Source of the DNA: Nymphaea colorata
Taxonomy: Eukaryota; Streptophyta; Magnoliopsida; Nymphaeales; Nymphaeaceae
Assembly: GCF_008831285.2 (NCBI RefSeq)
Contig: NC_045146.1
Span: forward strand, 3,748,001 to 3,812,000
DNA length: 64,000 bases
Direction: 5' to 3'
The notes beneath the pieces are model-generated. The model was not told the origin of the DNA. It saw nothing but the letters and a program-made list of their open reading frames with translations, and did not search any database. Shown piece by piece: positions 32,086-43,569 of the stretch. The stretch's first letter is position 1. Every line of letters starts with the position of its first letter. Position numbers and translations under genes: made by a program.

Positions 32086-33400
32086 CTAATTAGAACTCGT
32101 TTCAAACGAGCTACTCGAGACTTCCTTTCCATCATATTTTGGCAGTTCTTCTATAGTCTTTGCCAAATAAGTTTTGTGAATTTGGGCATTTTGAAGCAAA
32201 GTGACCCAACTCATGACATCTAAAACAATGACGTCTAAAACAACGGATGGTCTAGTATGTATTCCAGTTCTTAGACTGGGTGTTATAGGCTGGACATGGT
32301 TGTTTGCATTTGCCCAAGGAAGGGGACACAGATCTCGACTTGACATGCTTCGAGGAGCTAGCTTCCCTAGTTGGAAGACTCGACTTGGGGCCGTATGAAG
32401 TGTCACCCCTCGATACTCGGGTTTCATGCTTATGTTTCAAAGTGTCTTTTATGTTCATTTCATAGCTACTTGCCTGATCTAGAGTATCTACTCTAGTACA
32501 ATTAAATTCTTCAAAAACAGAGGGATGAAGACTAGAAACAATACTTGGTAACTTGTTGACGTAACACGCAGTGATAGTCGATGAAACTCTGCTATATAAT
32601 TTGCTACAGATCTCAAGCTTTGACGTAGATGGAGGTACTCCTTGAATGCCCTCTCAACGTGATCTGAAGGTACAAATTTGGCCTGCATCTTGCCCCAAGC
32701 CTACACCTATTGCTGATTGCATCGCCATACGCTCTCTGCTCTCTGAAGCTCAAACCACCAAGTCTATGCAACCTGGTCACAGCTAGCGATAGCCTGTGAT
32801 GCTCCTCCACCTAATGGAAGTTGAAAAAGAACTGGACTGCATATGCCCTGTCAAAGTACTCCTATGTGTTGAATTGCCCAACAAACTCTAAAAGGTCCAG
32901 TTTCACCCCATATCTGGTAGGGCGATCCAAACAATCTATAGTATGCATGTGTCAATGGTCAACCAGTCATACTGGATGCACGTGCCAAAACTTGTCATCA
33001 TCCTATTCATATGAATAGGTTGAGTCGCTGTGATTCTCGGTTGGTGCATAGTGTCAGTGCTACTTTACCGGAGGTGGTCTTAGGTGGGCCCGATCTGCAG
33101 GGCGTCCTGTACGCTGATACCTCTATTGGGGAGCCTTAGGAGGTGGCGGCTCCATGACAGTACCTGCACAATATGGAACTGAATCTGGGGCTTGGGTCAC
33201 ACGAGCAGTCGGTTGGGGATAAGGGCAGTTCTGTCCAGAGATAGTGTAAGGGTTTTGATACTGGTATGGATTTGGAAATGGGTATAGAATGTGATGAGGG
33301 TTCACGTGAGGATTTGGGTATGAGTTTAGGAATGGATTTGGATAGGGTTTGGATAAAGGTTCCGACCCGATTGGTTTTGGTTCAGGTTTGCTCCTCAACT
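32086..33400 (-). pseudogene. gag of the minus-strand gypsy element
   Basis: The N-terminal part (33398-33123) is Pro/Asn/Tyr-rich with repeated PNP motifs. The core in shifting frames includes LDLLEFVGQFNT near 32900, HHRLSLAVTRL near 32800, and 32688-32488 with AKFVPSDHVERAFKEYLHLR, the conserved Retrotrans_gag segment. A basic Ser-rich linker (32458-32252) precedes the zinc knuckle CFRCHELGHFASKC (near 32225-32184), fitting C-x2-C-x4-H-x4-C. Multiple frameshifts. Confidence 0.7.
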
Positions 33401-33808
33401 ATTCGTTGGACCTAGAATAGCCTGGGTTGGATTCTAGATCAGGTTTTATGGACAGTAGGCTGGGTTTGAACTCGATCCAGAATCCATAAGAGGAAGGGTC
33501 TGGTTTTGACCTGCTCCAAAATGTAGTGCGGGTGGGTTTCAGATCCGATTAAGGTCTAGGTTAGGCCTTGAGGTAGGTTTCAAACCAGATCATGAGACAC
33601 ACTCGAGCCCATACCAGATTGAAAGTGTTTGTTTGGACCCAAACTAGAACCTGCATACCGTGAATCAGGCGGTATGAACCTGAATCGGGTCCAAACTCCA
33701 AATCGTTTCGAACCGGTCTCATAAGAGACCAGCCTGAACCGTCGGGCCTCTCGAGAGAACTCGATAAGCTTTTGTCGGGGTTGGGGTTTCCCCTTTCCGC
33801 CTGAGGTA

Positions 33809-34214
33809 TGTAAAAGTTAGAACGAAAGAGACAAAGAGGGAGTGCGAGAGAGAGAGAGCACACAAGCAATTACGTGGTTCGGTCAAACTCGACCTACGTC
33901 CACGAAACCTTTCCTTGTCTTACAATTCTGAAAAAGAGAATACTCTCTTACAACAACTAAATCTTGGGAGAGGAAAGAATACTAAATAGAAATTTCAGGC
34001 TGGTCTGTCAAGATCCAAAAATCTTGGATCTTGATTACAAATTTGAATTTCTTTCCCTTTGGAATAGATTTTGGCATCTTCATGTGTTGGAGCATTTGTT
34101 GCTTTCCTCTTTTCAGCGTCAATTGCATTTCTTCTATATTTGGCTTGAAATTCAAGATTTGATTTACCTTGCAAGATTGGTAAGGACGTTGGATCGGCAA
34201 CGTTATCTCTAACA
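33809..34214 (-). repeat. Candidate 5' LTR of the minus-strand gypsy element (406 bp)
   Basis: The minus strand starts TGTTAGAGATAACG at 34214 and ends CTTTTACA at 33809. It contains an R-U5-like run with CGTGGACGTAGG and CCGAACCACGTAA, common in plant gypsy LTRs. No clear initiator-Met primer site follows, and no second LTR was found on the left side, so the borders are tentative. Confidence 0.45.
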
Positions 34215-34294
34215 AGGTAGAGAGGGGAAACCACCGATGGAGGGTGGGGCACCCACCGCCTCCCACCCGTGATGATGGTGGGTGAATGGTGAAT

Positions 34295-34575
34295 TCCTCC
34301 AGCACCAATAATGCCTTTGACCCTGCAATTGGCTATGCGCTTGCCAATGCAATGGCCAATGCCAATGAGGGAGCACGCAAATGACATTGCTGTTGTATGA
34401 GTTCCTTCAATTTTGTTTATATTCAGCTCTGAGTCAGTTTAAAGGTCACTTTGAAGTCCTCTTCCCTTTTCATTAAGACAGTCCTTCCATTGCATCTCCC
34501 TTACTGTCACAGAAGGTGCTAAATAAACTCGATATCATAGAACTAGGAGTGGAGATACATTCAGAGCTGTTATAT
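34295..34575 (+). repeat. Segment A, copy 1
   Basis: About 280 bp, highly similar to 63248-63547 in the same orientation (shared GCCAATGCCAATGAGGGAGC and AACTCGATATC blocks). The copy is uninterrupted through GGGTTAGGGGATATATT, which shows where the LTR entered copy 2. No protein identified. Confidence 0.85.
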
Positions 34576-34639
34576 ATGCAGGGTTAGGGGATATATTAAT
34601 TTGTCCCAATTGAGGGGAGAAACCAAAAGCCAGAAAAAA

Positions 34640-35025
34640 AATCCGAGCCCATCTTTCAGCTATCATTTTGCTATCTACCAAGATTTTATAGGCATTATGA
34701 CTTCTCTCTTAGGATATTTACCTGCTAAATCCTTGCAGACGTCTTGACTTTCTCAGCTTCATAAAGCACATATCCAGGACTTTTCCAGACTTTCTCTTCT
34801 AATGATGGACAACAAAACCTTGAAACTTTCTCTTTTTACTCAGGAAGGTACTGAGAATAAAATGAAGGCATATCATTGGTTGAGAAGACCCTTTCAAAAT
34901 GTTTTTTAAGCAAAATTAAAATTTTCCTCTTTCAAAAAAAGTTCTTGACATCAAATGATTTATCACCTCAAAGTGGGACAACAAACTTCATCAACTCCCG
35001 TGTAAAGGTAGGGTCTTCTTTAAAC
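34640..35025 (+). repeat. Segment B, copy 1 (diverged dispersed repeat)
   Basis: Matches 39808-40290 in the same orientation with many small differences (shared AAATCCTTGCAGACG, CATATCCAGGA, TTCTTGACATCAAATG, AAAGTAGGGTCTTCT-like blocks). Non-coding; nature unknown. Confidence 0.7.
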
Positions 35026-35084
35026 TAAAGGTAACAAGTTCCCATAAATGTCAAGTCCTCGATTGGAAGTTTTGAAAATGATTG

Positions 35085-35530
35085 GGTTTTGAAAACAGAC
35101 CGTGTTCTTGCCCTTTTTAAGATCCGCGTTCTTGCCATTTTCAAGATACGAGAGAGAGAAAAAAAAATGAGGGAAAAGTTTAAAAAACAAGGGACCGCGT
35201 GCGGACCGCGTCAAGAACCGAATACTCTCTGCTTTTCTAGATTTGCCAATTTTGGAACTTGGAGTAAACACGGCCACAACACACTAAGATGGGAAGACAT
35301 CAACGTGCTGTAGGGGAGCTTGACAGGAATAAGATTCAACTTCTACGCCTAATTGGATTGCAAATTGCAAATTTATCGGCTCCTATACCCGAAGCACATG
35401 AAATTCAAGATTATAATCTAAATCTCTTTTGCCATAAGAGATCCAGATAAATGGGTCCAGGTCCAGTTCCAGCTTAACATTCAGATCCATAAATTTACCT
35501 CGCTGGTTTCAAGGCAAACTATGGTCGAAC
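35085..35530. repeat. Segment C, copy 1
   Basis: Two sub-blocks recur. 35085-35215 (GGGACCGCGTGCGGACCGCG) matches 43570-43682. 35320-35525 (GGAATAAGATTCAACTTC ... ATGGTCGAACATAAT) matches 43857-44065 and in part 48540-48632. Confidence 0.8.
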
Positions 35531-35634
35531 ATAATTTTTGTACGGATTAAATGGATAAATGCATACGTTTTATCTTCCCTTGACCTATAACTTGAAAATG
35601 GCAAAGCAAGAGATTACTTAATAAACTAATAAAC

Positions 35635-36344
35635 AATGTTATAAAAGGCGTAGCGTATCGCGTATCGGTCGGCCTGACCTATACGCTGTATCGTAACGTA
35701 TTGTAAACGTAACGTAGCGTATCGTAAAATTAATTTTTTAATTTTTAAAAATATTTAAAAATCAGAAAAAATAGAGAAAAATTATTAAAAATCTGAAAAA
35801 ATAAACAAAAAATCAGAAATCAAGAAAAATATATTCAAATATAAAAAAGATCATCATACATAAGGAACATTCATGTGTGTCAACAACGCATTCAAAAATT
35901 AGAAATTAGATATTCAAAATAACATAATAAGCATCCATCACAATTTTAAACTTGAAAATTTTATAGAATCTTAAGACTTAGAGTCTTAGGACTTTGAGTT
36001 TTAGCACTTATATTACATCACAATTTTATAAGTTCAAAACATATAGTTATCAACTTATCATCTGTCATGATTTAACGATAATATTTTCCAAATCGATGAA
36101 TCCTTGGTTATTTTTGATGAAAATGTGCAAAATCTCTCCCTCCTAAGTCTCTTGGAGTCTTTAAATACAAGAAGAGAGAGAGGGAGGAGTGTTTAAACTT
36201 TAAAAAATAAAAAATTTTGTGTTTTAACCCGTATCGCACGTATCGTGCGATACGTGTACGATACAAACGCGTATTGTCTTTAAACAGCGTATCGTATAGG
36301 TTTTCTTGACCTATACGATACGTATCGTACGATACGGATAACAT
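35635..36344. mobile_element. hAT-like non-autonomous element (710 bp) rich in TATCG palindromes
   Basis: Ends are AATGTTATAAAAGGCGTA on the left and ATACGGATAACAT on the right, imperfect inverted repeats. They are flanked by a perfect 8-bp direct repeat TAATAAAC at 35627-35634 and 36345-36352. An 8-bp duplication fits the hAT superfamily. Both terminal 60-90 bp are packed with CGTATCGTA-type units that can pair with each other; the centre is AT-rich. No transposase. Related, truncated copies lie at 48057-48300 and 62157-62460. Confidence 0.75.
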
Positions 36345-36374
36345 TAATAAACGCTAAGCTGACAATTCAATATA

Positions 36375-36379
<5 letters not shown>

Positions 36380-36411
<32 letters not shown>
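36380..36411. repeat. (AT)n microsatellite
   Basis: About 16 AT units. Confidence 0.95.
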
Positions 36412-36414
<3 letters not shown>

Positions 36415-37362
36415 CTAACTATTCTAAACACAAATCATGAATTGGAAAAGTTAAAAAGAAATACAACTGAACTGACCGGATTCTAGTTCTGTGGTTTAAA
36501 ATTTTAAACACATAGAAATAAGAAAAAGTTAAAACTACTAAAATTTTCCTCACAATGGACATGAAATGAATAGACATAAAAATAACAAGTAGATGCTGCC
36601 TACGCTACCTACAAAATGCATTTTTCATTAGAAAAATCAGAAATGACTAATTACTCTCAACACTTAGACACTCATTGAAACGAGCAAGTTTTCTTTGTGG
36701 CATACTCCTTGGAACCTTTAAATAACTTAGAACCTCTAGAAAATCTTTGACAACAATAGACTCTGTACACCATGGATGTTCTGTGTTCATTTAGATGAAG
36801 TCGAGCTTAACATTCAACCTTCAGAAGTTTTAATAACATCATCAAGTGAGATTGCACCTTTATGTGGCTGGCGGATGATCATAGACCTCAAGAAGACTAT
36901 TATAAGGGCAACTGACAAATAGCTTTATAAGAAGGGCATCTTGAATTGTTCTTGTTTTCCTACATGATCAAATATTCACATCCAAATCCACAATCTAAAT
37001 TCATATCCCTGCAAAGCCTGAAATCCATCGAGTGCATGATGTCCACTTTCCCAACTGCCGTTGCCCTCTAAACAACGGTAACTTCATGTGTGAATATTGA
37101 TAGATAAACAAAACAAGAAAGTAATAATTGGGGCTAATCCATAACCCTCCAAAGTCACAACTAATGAACAACTTGAGCATTGCACAGAGCTTCGTGTTAA
37201 GTACATGAAAAAAAGAACACCGGCAGAAATAAGTAGCAATAGTCTACTGCCCACTATGCAGAACTACATGCATCAATATGAATGAACTTAAAAGCGCAAA
37301 GCTGCTTCAGTTTGAGGGTCACAAATTTGTCCATAATGCACATAAAATATATCTTAATATAA
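36412..37362. other. Non-coding stretch
   Basis: AT-rich; I see no gene, repeat copy or transposon end. Confidence 0.5.
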
Positions 37363-38209
37363 CTGAAAACAATAGAGAAATCTAAGAGCTTTGTGAGAAG
37401 TACAAAGACATGCATCTATTCCAGGCACTAATAATCATTTTGAAAAATCCTGAAAATTGACAGCAGAGCTAGCACTGTAGGGCATGCAAAATCATATTGG
37501 GTTCAAAGAGAGATCTACTAACATGCTGTATTGCAGATTCGAGATGGCTAGATTATCAACAAAACGAATTCTCTTCTCATGATTTAAATTCATGCTGCAG
37601 TCAATCGTTGTCGGTCAATATATGCAAAACTTCACTAAACAATGACACAATATGCTTATATAGATGCTTTACCAGCCTGATTAGTTAGGGATGTGGCAGC
37701 TATTCCGGGTTGTTGAGATCTATAGAGACCCTGATTATATTCTAGACATAGCCCACTACACCTGACATAGACAAGATAGACTCAACAGTATTAGCCAATG
37801 ATTTCACTTGTAACATATTAATTACAGAAAATTATTAACATGAATGAGTGTATAGGACATTAAGCACTTATGTAGGTCGGACCGCTGCTGCAAGAAACAA
37901 TGAAAAAAGACAGGCGACACTGAGGTTGCAGGGTCTTTTCAAATACCTACAGCACAATATGCCAAATAATAAAACAATGAAATAATGCACAATACAAAAT
38001 TATTGAAAAAAGATTAAATCAAATGATTTATCATGCACCCAATGAACTACCCTTATTTTTTTCCTTTCTTTCTTGATATACAGAAACATAGAATTACATA
38101 ACAAGGAATTTTCTTTTCTTGCTTCTTTTGCAAACAGGAAGAGTGCATCATTGTGGGCGTCCAACAATGAACATGCATGTGAGTGAGCAATCAATCAAGA
38201 CAAGGGAGG

Positions 38210-38252
<43 letters not shown>

Positions 38253-38606
38253 GTAGGTATGGGGCATTATGTTGGGATACCTTAAGTAAGGAATATTGTG
38301 GTGACCATTCGAGCTTAGCCCTCACATAATCACTTCCTAACAGCATATGGCTTTTGAGATGTAGCTGCATTGTCTAAATACACCAACCTGAAACCATTTA
38401 CCTCATATAAAATTTATGTAGTCACTCTCAAATTCAAAATGAGAAATCAAGCCTCCAACAAGTAGAGGCCTCTTGGAAATAAAAGACAACCAAAAAGACA
38501 ATTCAGGATCATGTCCAGTCACACGTAAATTTAAAAAAAGGGACCACCGAAGTCCTAGAGGAATAGAAAAAAATTCAAGCCCTAGATTGATGACATAAAA
38601 ATGCAT
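37363..38606. repeat. Segment D, copy 1 (longest)
   Basis: 37363-37900 matches segment D copy 2 (44155-44757), and 37665-38606 matches copy 3 (53341-54245), all in the same orientation. It contains a (GA)n run of about 38 bp (38212-38249) that is much shorter in copy 3, and a cysteine desulfurase-like exon on the minus strand. Confidence 0.9.
38326..38387 (-). pseudogene. Exon of SufS/NFS2-type cysteine desulfurase, damaged (copy in D1)
   Basis: Between an AG acceptor (38389-38388) and a GT donor (38325-38324) the minus strand reads LVYLDNAATSQKPYAV and then a frame error to a stop. LVYLDNAATSQKP is the signature of group II cysteine desulfurases (SufS; chloroplast NFS2 in plants), which supply sulfur for Fe-S clusters. 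Compared with the copy at 53969-54025, bases encoding the end of the exon are missing. No other exon of the gene was found nearby. Confidence 0.6.
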
Positions 38607-39807
38607 GGATACAAACATGGGTGGAGCCAGAAATTAGTAAGGTGGGGAAAGAGGGAGGGGCCACAAACCATTTATAAAGTTTAAGAATCCAAAGGGCTCT
38701 GTTGGTCCTTTTATTATAGAACTATACTACATAAAAGATTTTAACTATACTACATAAAAGATTTTAGCTGCAGCTAGAATGAAACAAAGAATAAAGATGA
38801 AACAGATGAAATTTATATATCTCACAAAAACAAGATTAGGTGAAGCCAAGGACATACCACTATGCAACTTCGAAAAACTTTTGAAAAATATCACCTAGTG
38901 CTTTTGAAAAAAAAAACACTAAGTTTGGGTTATGAGTTAAGATGGAATAATGAGTCAGCTTTAATCACTTGTCCCAAATGGTCTACCTCTCCAAAGACAA
39001 TAGGAATTGATGGATAATTCAACACGCATGTTGGACTATGTTTGAGAGGTTTCATCTACTTCACGAAAGGACTAGCAATTTGGTAATGAAATGGGCAAAC
39101 ATTTTTAAGACCAAAGGGGGATTGGTTAGTTCTTACTATGCCTAGGAAGCCTGGAAACATACAAGAGACGTCAAGTTTTTACTTTGAATTTCAAAATAGT
39201 TCAAAAATGATCAATTCACCTCATAAGCTTGAGTGCTAGTGTAGTGCAAATAATATAACCTTCATGTACCTTTCGTACCATACAAGCATTAGGTTTTATT
39301 TCGCATCAATGTTGTCGAATCTCTAGAGGGAATGTCTTTCAATTTCCAGAATATGAACAGAGATGAATCATCCTCGACATCCTAGATAATAAAAAAAAGG
39401 AGCAGATATTGACTCAAAATCGTACATCCACGAAAGATTGTCGCATTCAATTCTTGCGAGTTCAGCCTTCATGTATTTCATCTCTTGGTAGGCACATTTT
39501 TCTTTTTTCTTGTTTTTTCTTTATTTTTTTCTTTTGCATTCGGCTTTTTGCCTTTCAATCTTTTTTTCTTGTGTTTTTTTTTTGGGCCGACCTTCACCTT
39601 TGAGGGAATACCTCGCCACCCCAAAGGCTACTACGAAGCTCCACCGCGTTGGTGGTTATGTATAGCTTTGTCACGTGTCCAACCCGCTTCACCTTACAGG
39701 TTTTCAACGAGCCAAAAGTTCGTAAGTCATTATCTTCACGAAATAGACATAAATCACCTTTATACCTACCCGGTACTCTCGATTATTGACTCAGAGGAAC
39801 GACTACG
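38607..39807. other. Non-coding stretch
   Basis: No recognisable gene. Contains a T-rich pyrimidine run (39500-39585) that creates a spurious Phe-rich frame on the plus strand. Confidence 0.5.
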
Positions 39808-40290
39808 CAAGCCTCGAGCCCATCTCTCAACTTTCATTTTGCTACCTGCCAAGATCTTATAGAGCATTTTGGCTTCTTCGTCAAGATATTTTCTTGTTAA
39901 ATCCTTGCAGACGCTTGATCGCCAGAGTCAATAGCATTTCCTAGTCTTGACTTTCTCAACTTCATAGGATTTTTCTTCACTGCTCATATCCAGGATTTTT
40001 TCAATTTTCCTCTTCCATTGAAGGACAACAAAAACTTGAAATTTTCACCTTCCACTTGGAAAGGTACTAAGAATAAAGCAAGGCACATCATTGTGTGAGA
40101 AAACACTTTCAAAATGTTTTTAAGCAAAACTAAAAAGTTTCTCTTTTACAAAAGTTCTTGACATCAAATGGGATATCACCAGGAGAAAGGAACTACACTC
40201 CCTAAAAAGATGGGTGAATGTAAAACTTGGCTGGTTAAAAGAAACGAACTTCACCAAATCACCCATAAAAGTAGGGTCTTCTATACAAAA
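39808..40290 (+). repeat. Segment B, copy 2
   Basis: Diverged copy of 34640-35025, about 100 bp longer through an insertion near 39915-39990. Confidence 0.7.
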
Positions 40291-40634
40291 GGTTGATTTA
40301 AGGGTGGCTCAGCCTAATTGAAAGGTGGTCACCTAGGGCTTAGATGGGTGCCTAAGTGCTCTTGACTACTAAGCAAGTAGCAATATTTTGAAAATCCAAA
40401 AGTGTCAACCAATATGTAAAAAAATAGCACAACAGACACTGTTCTTTGTTCTAATGTAGGCCCAAGGGAAATTGTAATTGCTGGCATAGGGAACAAATAT
40501 ATATGCACCATGCATGTTTGGGTACAAATGGCATTGACAGATGCCAAATGTTATCAATTCATTAAAAAAAAGAATGTAAACTTTGAATGAAAGTATGAAC
40601 AAAACAAACAAAATTTGATTACAATGACTTTTAC

Positions 40635-40719
40635 ATGCTCTAGCTCTTTTTGGTGAATAGCCTTTTCTATCCTCACCAAGTTGGGTATAAAACCCATATG
40701 GTCCATTTTTCAACAAAAT
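40635..40719 (-). pseudogene. Exon of plant organellar DNA topoisomerase I (TopA type), second of two
   Basis: Acceptor TTTGCAG before 40719 and donor GTAAAAG after 40635 bound a frame reading ILLKNGPYGFYTQLGEDRKG then YSPKRARA. The K-N-G-P-Y-G-x-Y-x-Q-L-G motif is typical of C-terminal repeats of bacterial-type topoisomerase I (type IA), which plants target to chloroplast and mitochondria. It joins the upstream exon (40825-40934) in phase 0 as NEK|ILLKNG. Downstream exons are not seen. Confidence 0.7.
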
Positions 40720-40824
40720 CTGCAAAGAGAAAACAATATGCATGACAAACAACAGGCACAAAGAAAATGAACTTCCCATGGATTTCATTTGTCAGAATCC
40801 GAGGCAGCAACATGAAATACCAAC

Positions 40825-40934
40825 CTTTTCATTAGAGGTTGGGTGCAAACCTATTGACTTTGGTTGGAAGCACCAGTCTGGTTTATCAACCACATCATCA
40901 TCTTCATCACCAATAACCTGTTTTAGCAATGTAC
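40825..40934 (-). pseudogene. Exon of plant organellar DNA topoisomerase I, frameshifted
   Basis: After acceptor CGTAG the minus strand starts YIAKTGY and then, one base out of frame, GDEDDDVVDKPDWCFQPK and SIGLHPTSNEK up to donor GTTGGT. Relatives have a zinc-ribbon end (KYIAKT), an acidic stretch and then a 'LG.HP.....K' repeat start, so the pieces are in the right order. A single-base insertion between KTGY and GDEDDD breaks the frame. The open frame on this strand upstream of GDEDDD is therefore accidental. Confidence 0.65.
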
Positions 40935-41022
40935 CTACGAAGGACATCGCATATTGATTAGCTTGACTAGATTGCTGAACAGTGTTCAGTAGGACATATA
41001 GCATTATACTTTTACAGTTCAC
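40935..41022. other. Intron-like sequence upstream of the topoisomerase exons
   Basis: Short non-coding stretch ending at the start of segment F. Upstream exons of the gene are not visible to the right. Confidence 0.4.
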
Positions 41023-42050
41023 CATGGCAGGCACACAAATATTTAGATGTTTCTAACACATTAGCAAAAAGAGGCAAAAAGATACAACAAAGAGGGTGCA
41101 CCTTTAAAAGAGCAAGAACCTGTAGTTGAAGACAAGATAATGCAAGAAAGAAACCACAAGCAAGCTGAGCATTTTAATTGCTATAAGAACATGCACCTGA
41201 ATGTCTTAAACAAGACTTCCTCTAGAAATGAAAGCAAAGGCACACAAGATATGCATCAGTCAAACACTTATCAGGTGTGCTAATATCATTGTAGCCTAAC
41301 CCGCATTGAAGTGGGTATGGGTGAGTCGATGGGTGCAGCCCGACGGCACTGGACACAGTTAACGCTTGTCCAGTGCAGTCTGCCGCACCTGTTGTAAAAG
41401 ATGGCGTGTCAAAGACACACCCGACTCGGGTCAACAACAAGCCCAGTGCGGTCAGGACATGCGGAGGACAAATATGTCCTCTTTTAACGATTTTTTTTTT
41501 AACTGGAAAATCATAAACCCTTGTCGACCAAGGTTTATCCTCTCGTATTAGGGCTTCTTCGTTGAAGCCATTCAACTGCCCGACGGCCAACGACGGCTAC
41601 TGGTCCTGGGCTTCGTGAGAATCGTGTTTCCAATGCCCAACATCCTCAAACTTGCCGGCGAACACCAGCTCACGGGCGCTCATTCCTCTTTGGTCTATTG
41701 TTTGTTGCCTACCTTACTGGTCCAATCCCTCTATGCCACAGGGCTTCCTCGACGTCCGCTTGGTTCAGTAGGTGCACTCAACTCCCTCATCAACTGATGC
41801 CCTTCACACTCTATTTCTACTGGATTTCACGCCGACACCCAACCAGGCTTTATGCAATAACATAGAACAGCTCAAACTTGCATACTTGTTCCATGCAGGA
41901 TGAATACCCAAATAGCTGCACCAACTCATGTAAAACCTATTTTCTTACCATTTAAATATTAGGAGACATTTAAGTGGTCAGTTTTGATTATTTCCAATGA
42001 AAGTGTGTACATTTTAGGTAGCATCTAGTTGTAATTTTATTATGTTTATG
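41023..42050. repeat. Segment F, copy 1
   Basis: Matches 50880-52088 in the same orientation. It includes a GC-rich block (41280-41480) with CCCGACTCGGGTC and GCACCTG-type motifs resembling the MITE at 49462. It also includes the remains of a callose synthase exon (41873-41932, minus) reading YMSWCSYLGIHPAWNK. Copy 1 lacks the AT/TAA microsatellite present in copy 2. Confidence 0.85.
41873..41932 (-). pseudogene. Partial callose synthase exon in segment F copy 1
   Basis: The minus strand reads YMSWCSYLGIHPAWNK before a GTATGC donor, the 3' two-thirds of the exon found complete at 50585-50682. The 5' third is missing. It keeps Trp at the position where the other copy has Arg. Confidence 0.6.
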
Positions 42051-42335
42051 CAGCATATATTACAGTGGTAAGCTGAAGTCAAATGCATCAAGTATTCTAA
42101 ACTAGAAAACAATACGACCAGGATAGATTTGAACAACAAACAGAAATATAGCATATAATCGTATAGAAAAGAAACTACATGCAGCAGATAAAACGTATCA
42201 CCTTAGCATTCTGGAAAACATTGACCTGGTTGGCACTAGTAAGATACCAATGCAATGCAGTGAGACCATGGAAAAAACAAGAACAGTTTGTTTGTTATGT
42301 GGATATTTTCATTGCTCCCGATCCCTTGTAGCTGA

Positions 42336-42539
42336 AATGAATCTGTCATTTTAGAAAATTATACACATTTTTCAGCCTCCACCATCTGCAACCTCGTACA
42401 TTGGAAAAAATTAAAAATAGCAAGAAGAGGCAACCGATCCTGTAGTGTGATAAAATTCTGCACAACCAAGATTCATAAATATAGCCACCAAACATTATTG
42501 TACACAAGGATTTTCACACAAAAGAACTGACAACAAATA
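42336..42539. repeat. Segment G, copy 1
   Basis: Near-identical to 53137-53340 (CTGTCATTTTAGAAAATTAT ... GACAACAAATA). In copy 1 it follows F by 285 bp; in copy 2 a copia fragment occupies that interval. Confidence 0.9.
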
Positions 42540-43569
42540 ACCAAGAATAGAGCAGCTGCTCTTTTTATACACTTGCCAAGCAACTGACAGCTGCCATTTG
42601 AAAAAGATTACATACAAATCATAGCTTGAAAACTTAACAAAGAATGACAGTGTACTCGCCCTTATGCTGTAAATAGTCAACACTGATCCACTCAGTCATG
42701 TGCTTGTGTTGACTATAAGTCCCTTAAGAATTCAGTAAACCTAACTAAGTGAGAAAACAAGTCTGAGATTTTCTCCTAAAATTTCAAAAATTTTCACTTC
42801 GGCAAAATAAGATTTCGCAAAACAAAGGATCTACAAAAAAAAGATGATTTACAAGACCTAATCAAAAGCTTATGGAAAATAATGACTTACGAAAAATCCA
42901 GTCCATCATTCCCAAAAACATGATTTATAAGTCTTTTCAAGAGCCAAACTAAGAAATTTTTGAAGCTAGGTTCTTCAGCATGAACTGATTTTCAAAGGGA
43001 TTTATTCAAATAAGCCATGATTTTTCAAAGGAACTGATTCTTCACCATGGCTTCTTTTCACTCAAATGGATGCTTTGTGATTCAAAAAATTCCCAAAAAC
43101 CTAAAAGATAAGCAAATCAAGCATAAACAGTCAACCATTCTAAATCAAGCACTATGCATATATGTTTGTCCTATACAGATGCTATCGATCTAATAGATAC
43201 ATGTTTCCAAAAACAATATGCATTCCCAAATATGACAAAAAGTGGAAAATGAAAGAGAATGCGACATCACAGATTTGAGCCTCTTCACTCTCTTTGAGGA
43301 GCTGTATCCGATCTTGGCGAACTCGTCCCTGGAAAATCAAAAGATGATTCTGATTTTCCGGTGGACCATTGCTGGATCTCCGGTGAACCTTGATTTGCTG
43401 CTTCATTCAGATGACTCGACCCTCACCTTCATTGCAGATTTGATCAGATGGCAGAAACCAGAACACCCTGATCTCCATTGCTGCTGTGATAGGAAAAGCA
43501 AGCTTAGATGAAAAAAAAAATGGACAATCCTAAAAGAGAGAGAACTGACGAGGGACAATTTTAAAAAAC
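42540..43569. other. Non-coding stretch
   Basis: No gene recognised. A frame at 43242-43511 (89 codons) has no known motif and no splice or promoter support. Confidence 0.5.

Larger units (their letters stand above)
24010..34214 (-). mobile_element. Minus-strand Ty3/gypsy element, split by a complete copia insertion
   Basis: Read right to left: candidate LTR (34214-33809), gag with zinc knuckle (33400-32086), protease start (31992-31745), then a copia insertion (31744-26629), then protease end (26628-26309), RT (26253-25575), RNase H remnant and integrase (25559-24010). The protease reading resumes across the insertion after the 5-bp target duplication. The domain order and motifs ([38 protein letters not shown]) are those of plant chromovirus-type gypsy elements, but no chromodomain is evident at the end of pol. 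Many stops and frameshifts; inactive. Confidence 0.8.

Noticed and set aside
39485-39862. 125-codon Phe-rich plus-strand frame
   Set aside because: Produced by a T-rich run; no signal-peptide logic or homology.
40792-41034. 80-residue minus-strand protein beginning MPAMVNCKS
   Set aside because: The upstream half is intronic; only the topoisomerase exon 40825-40934 is real, and it is frameshifted.
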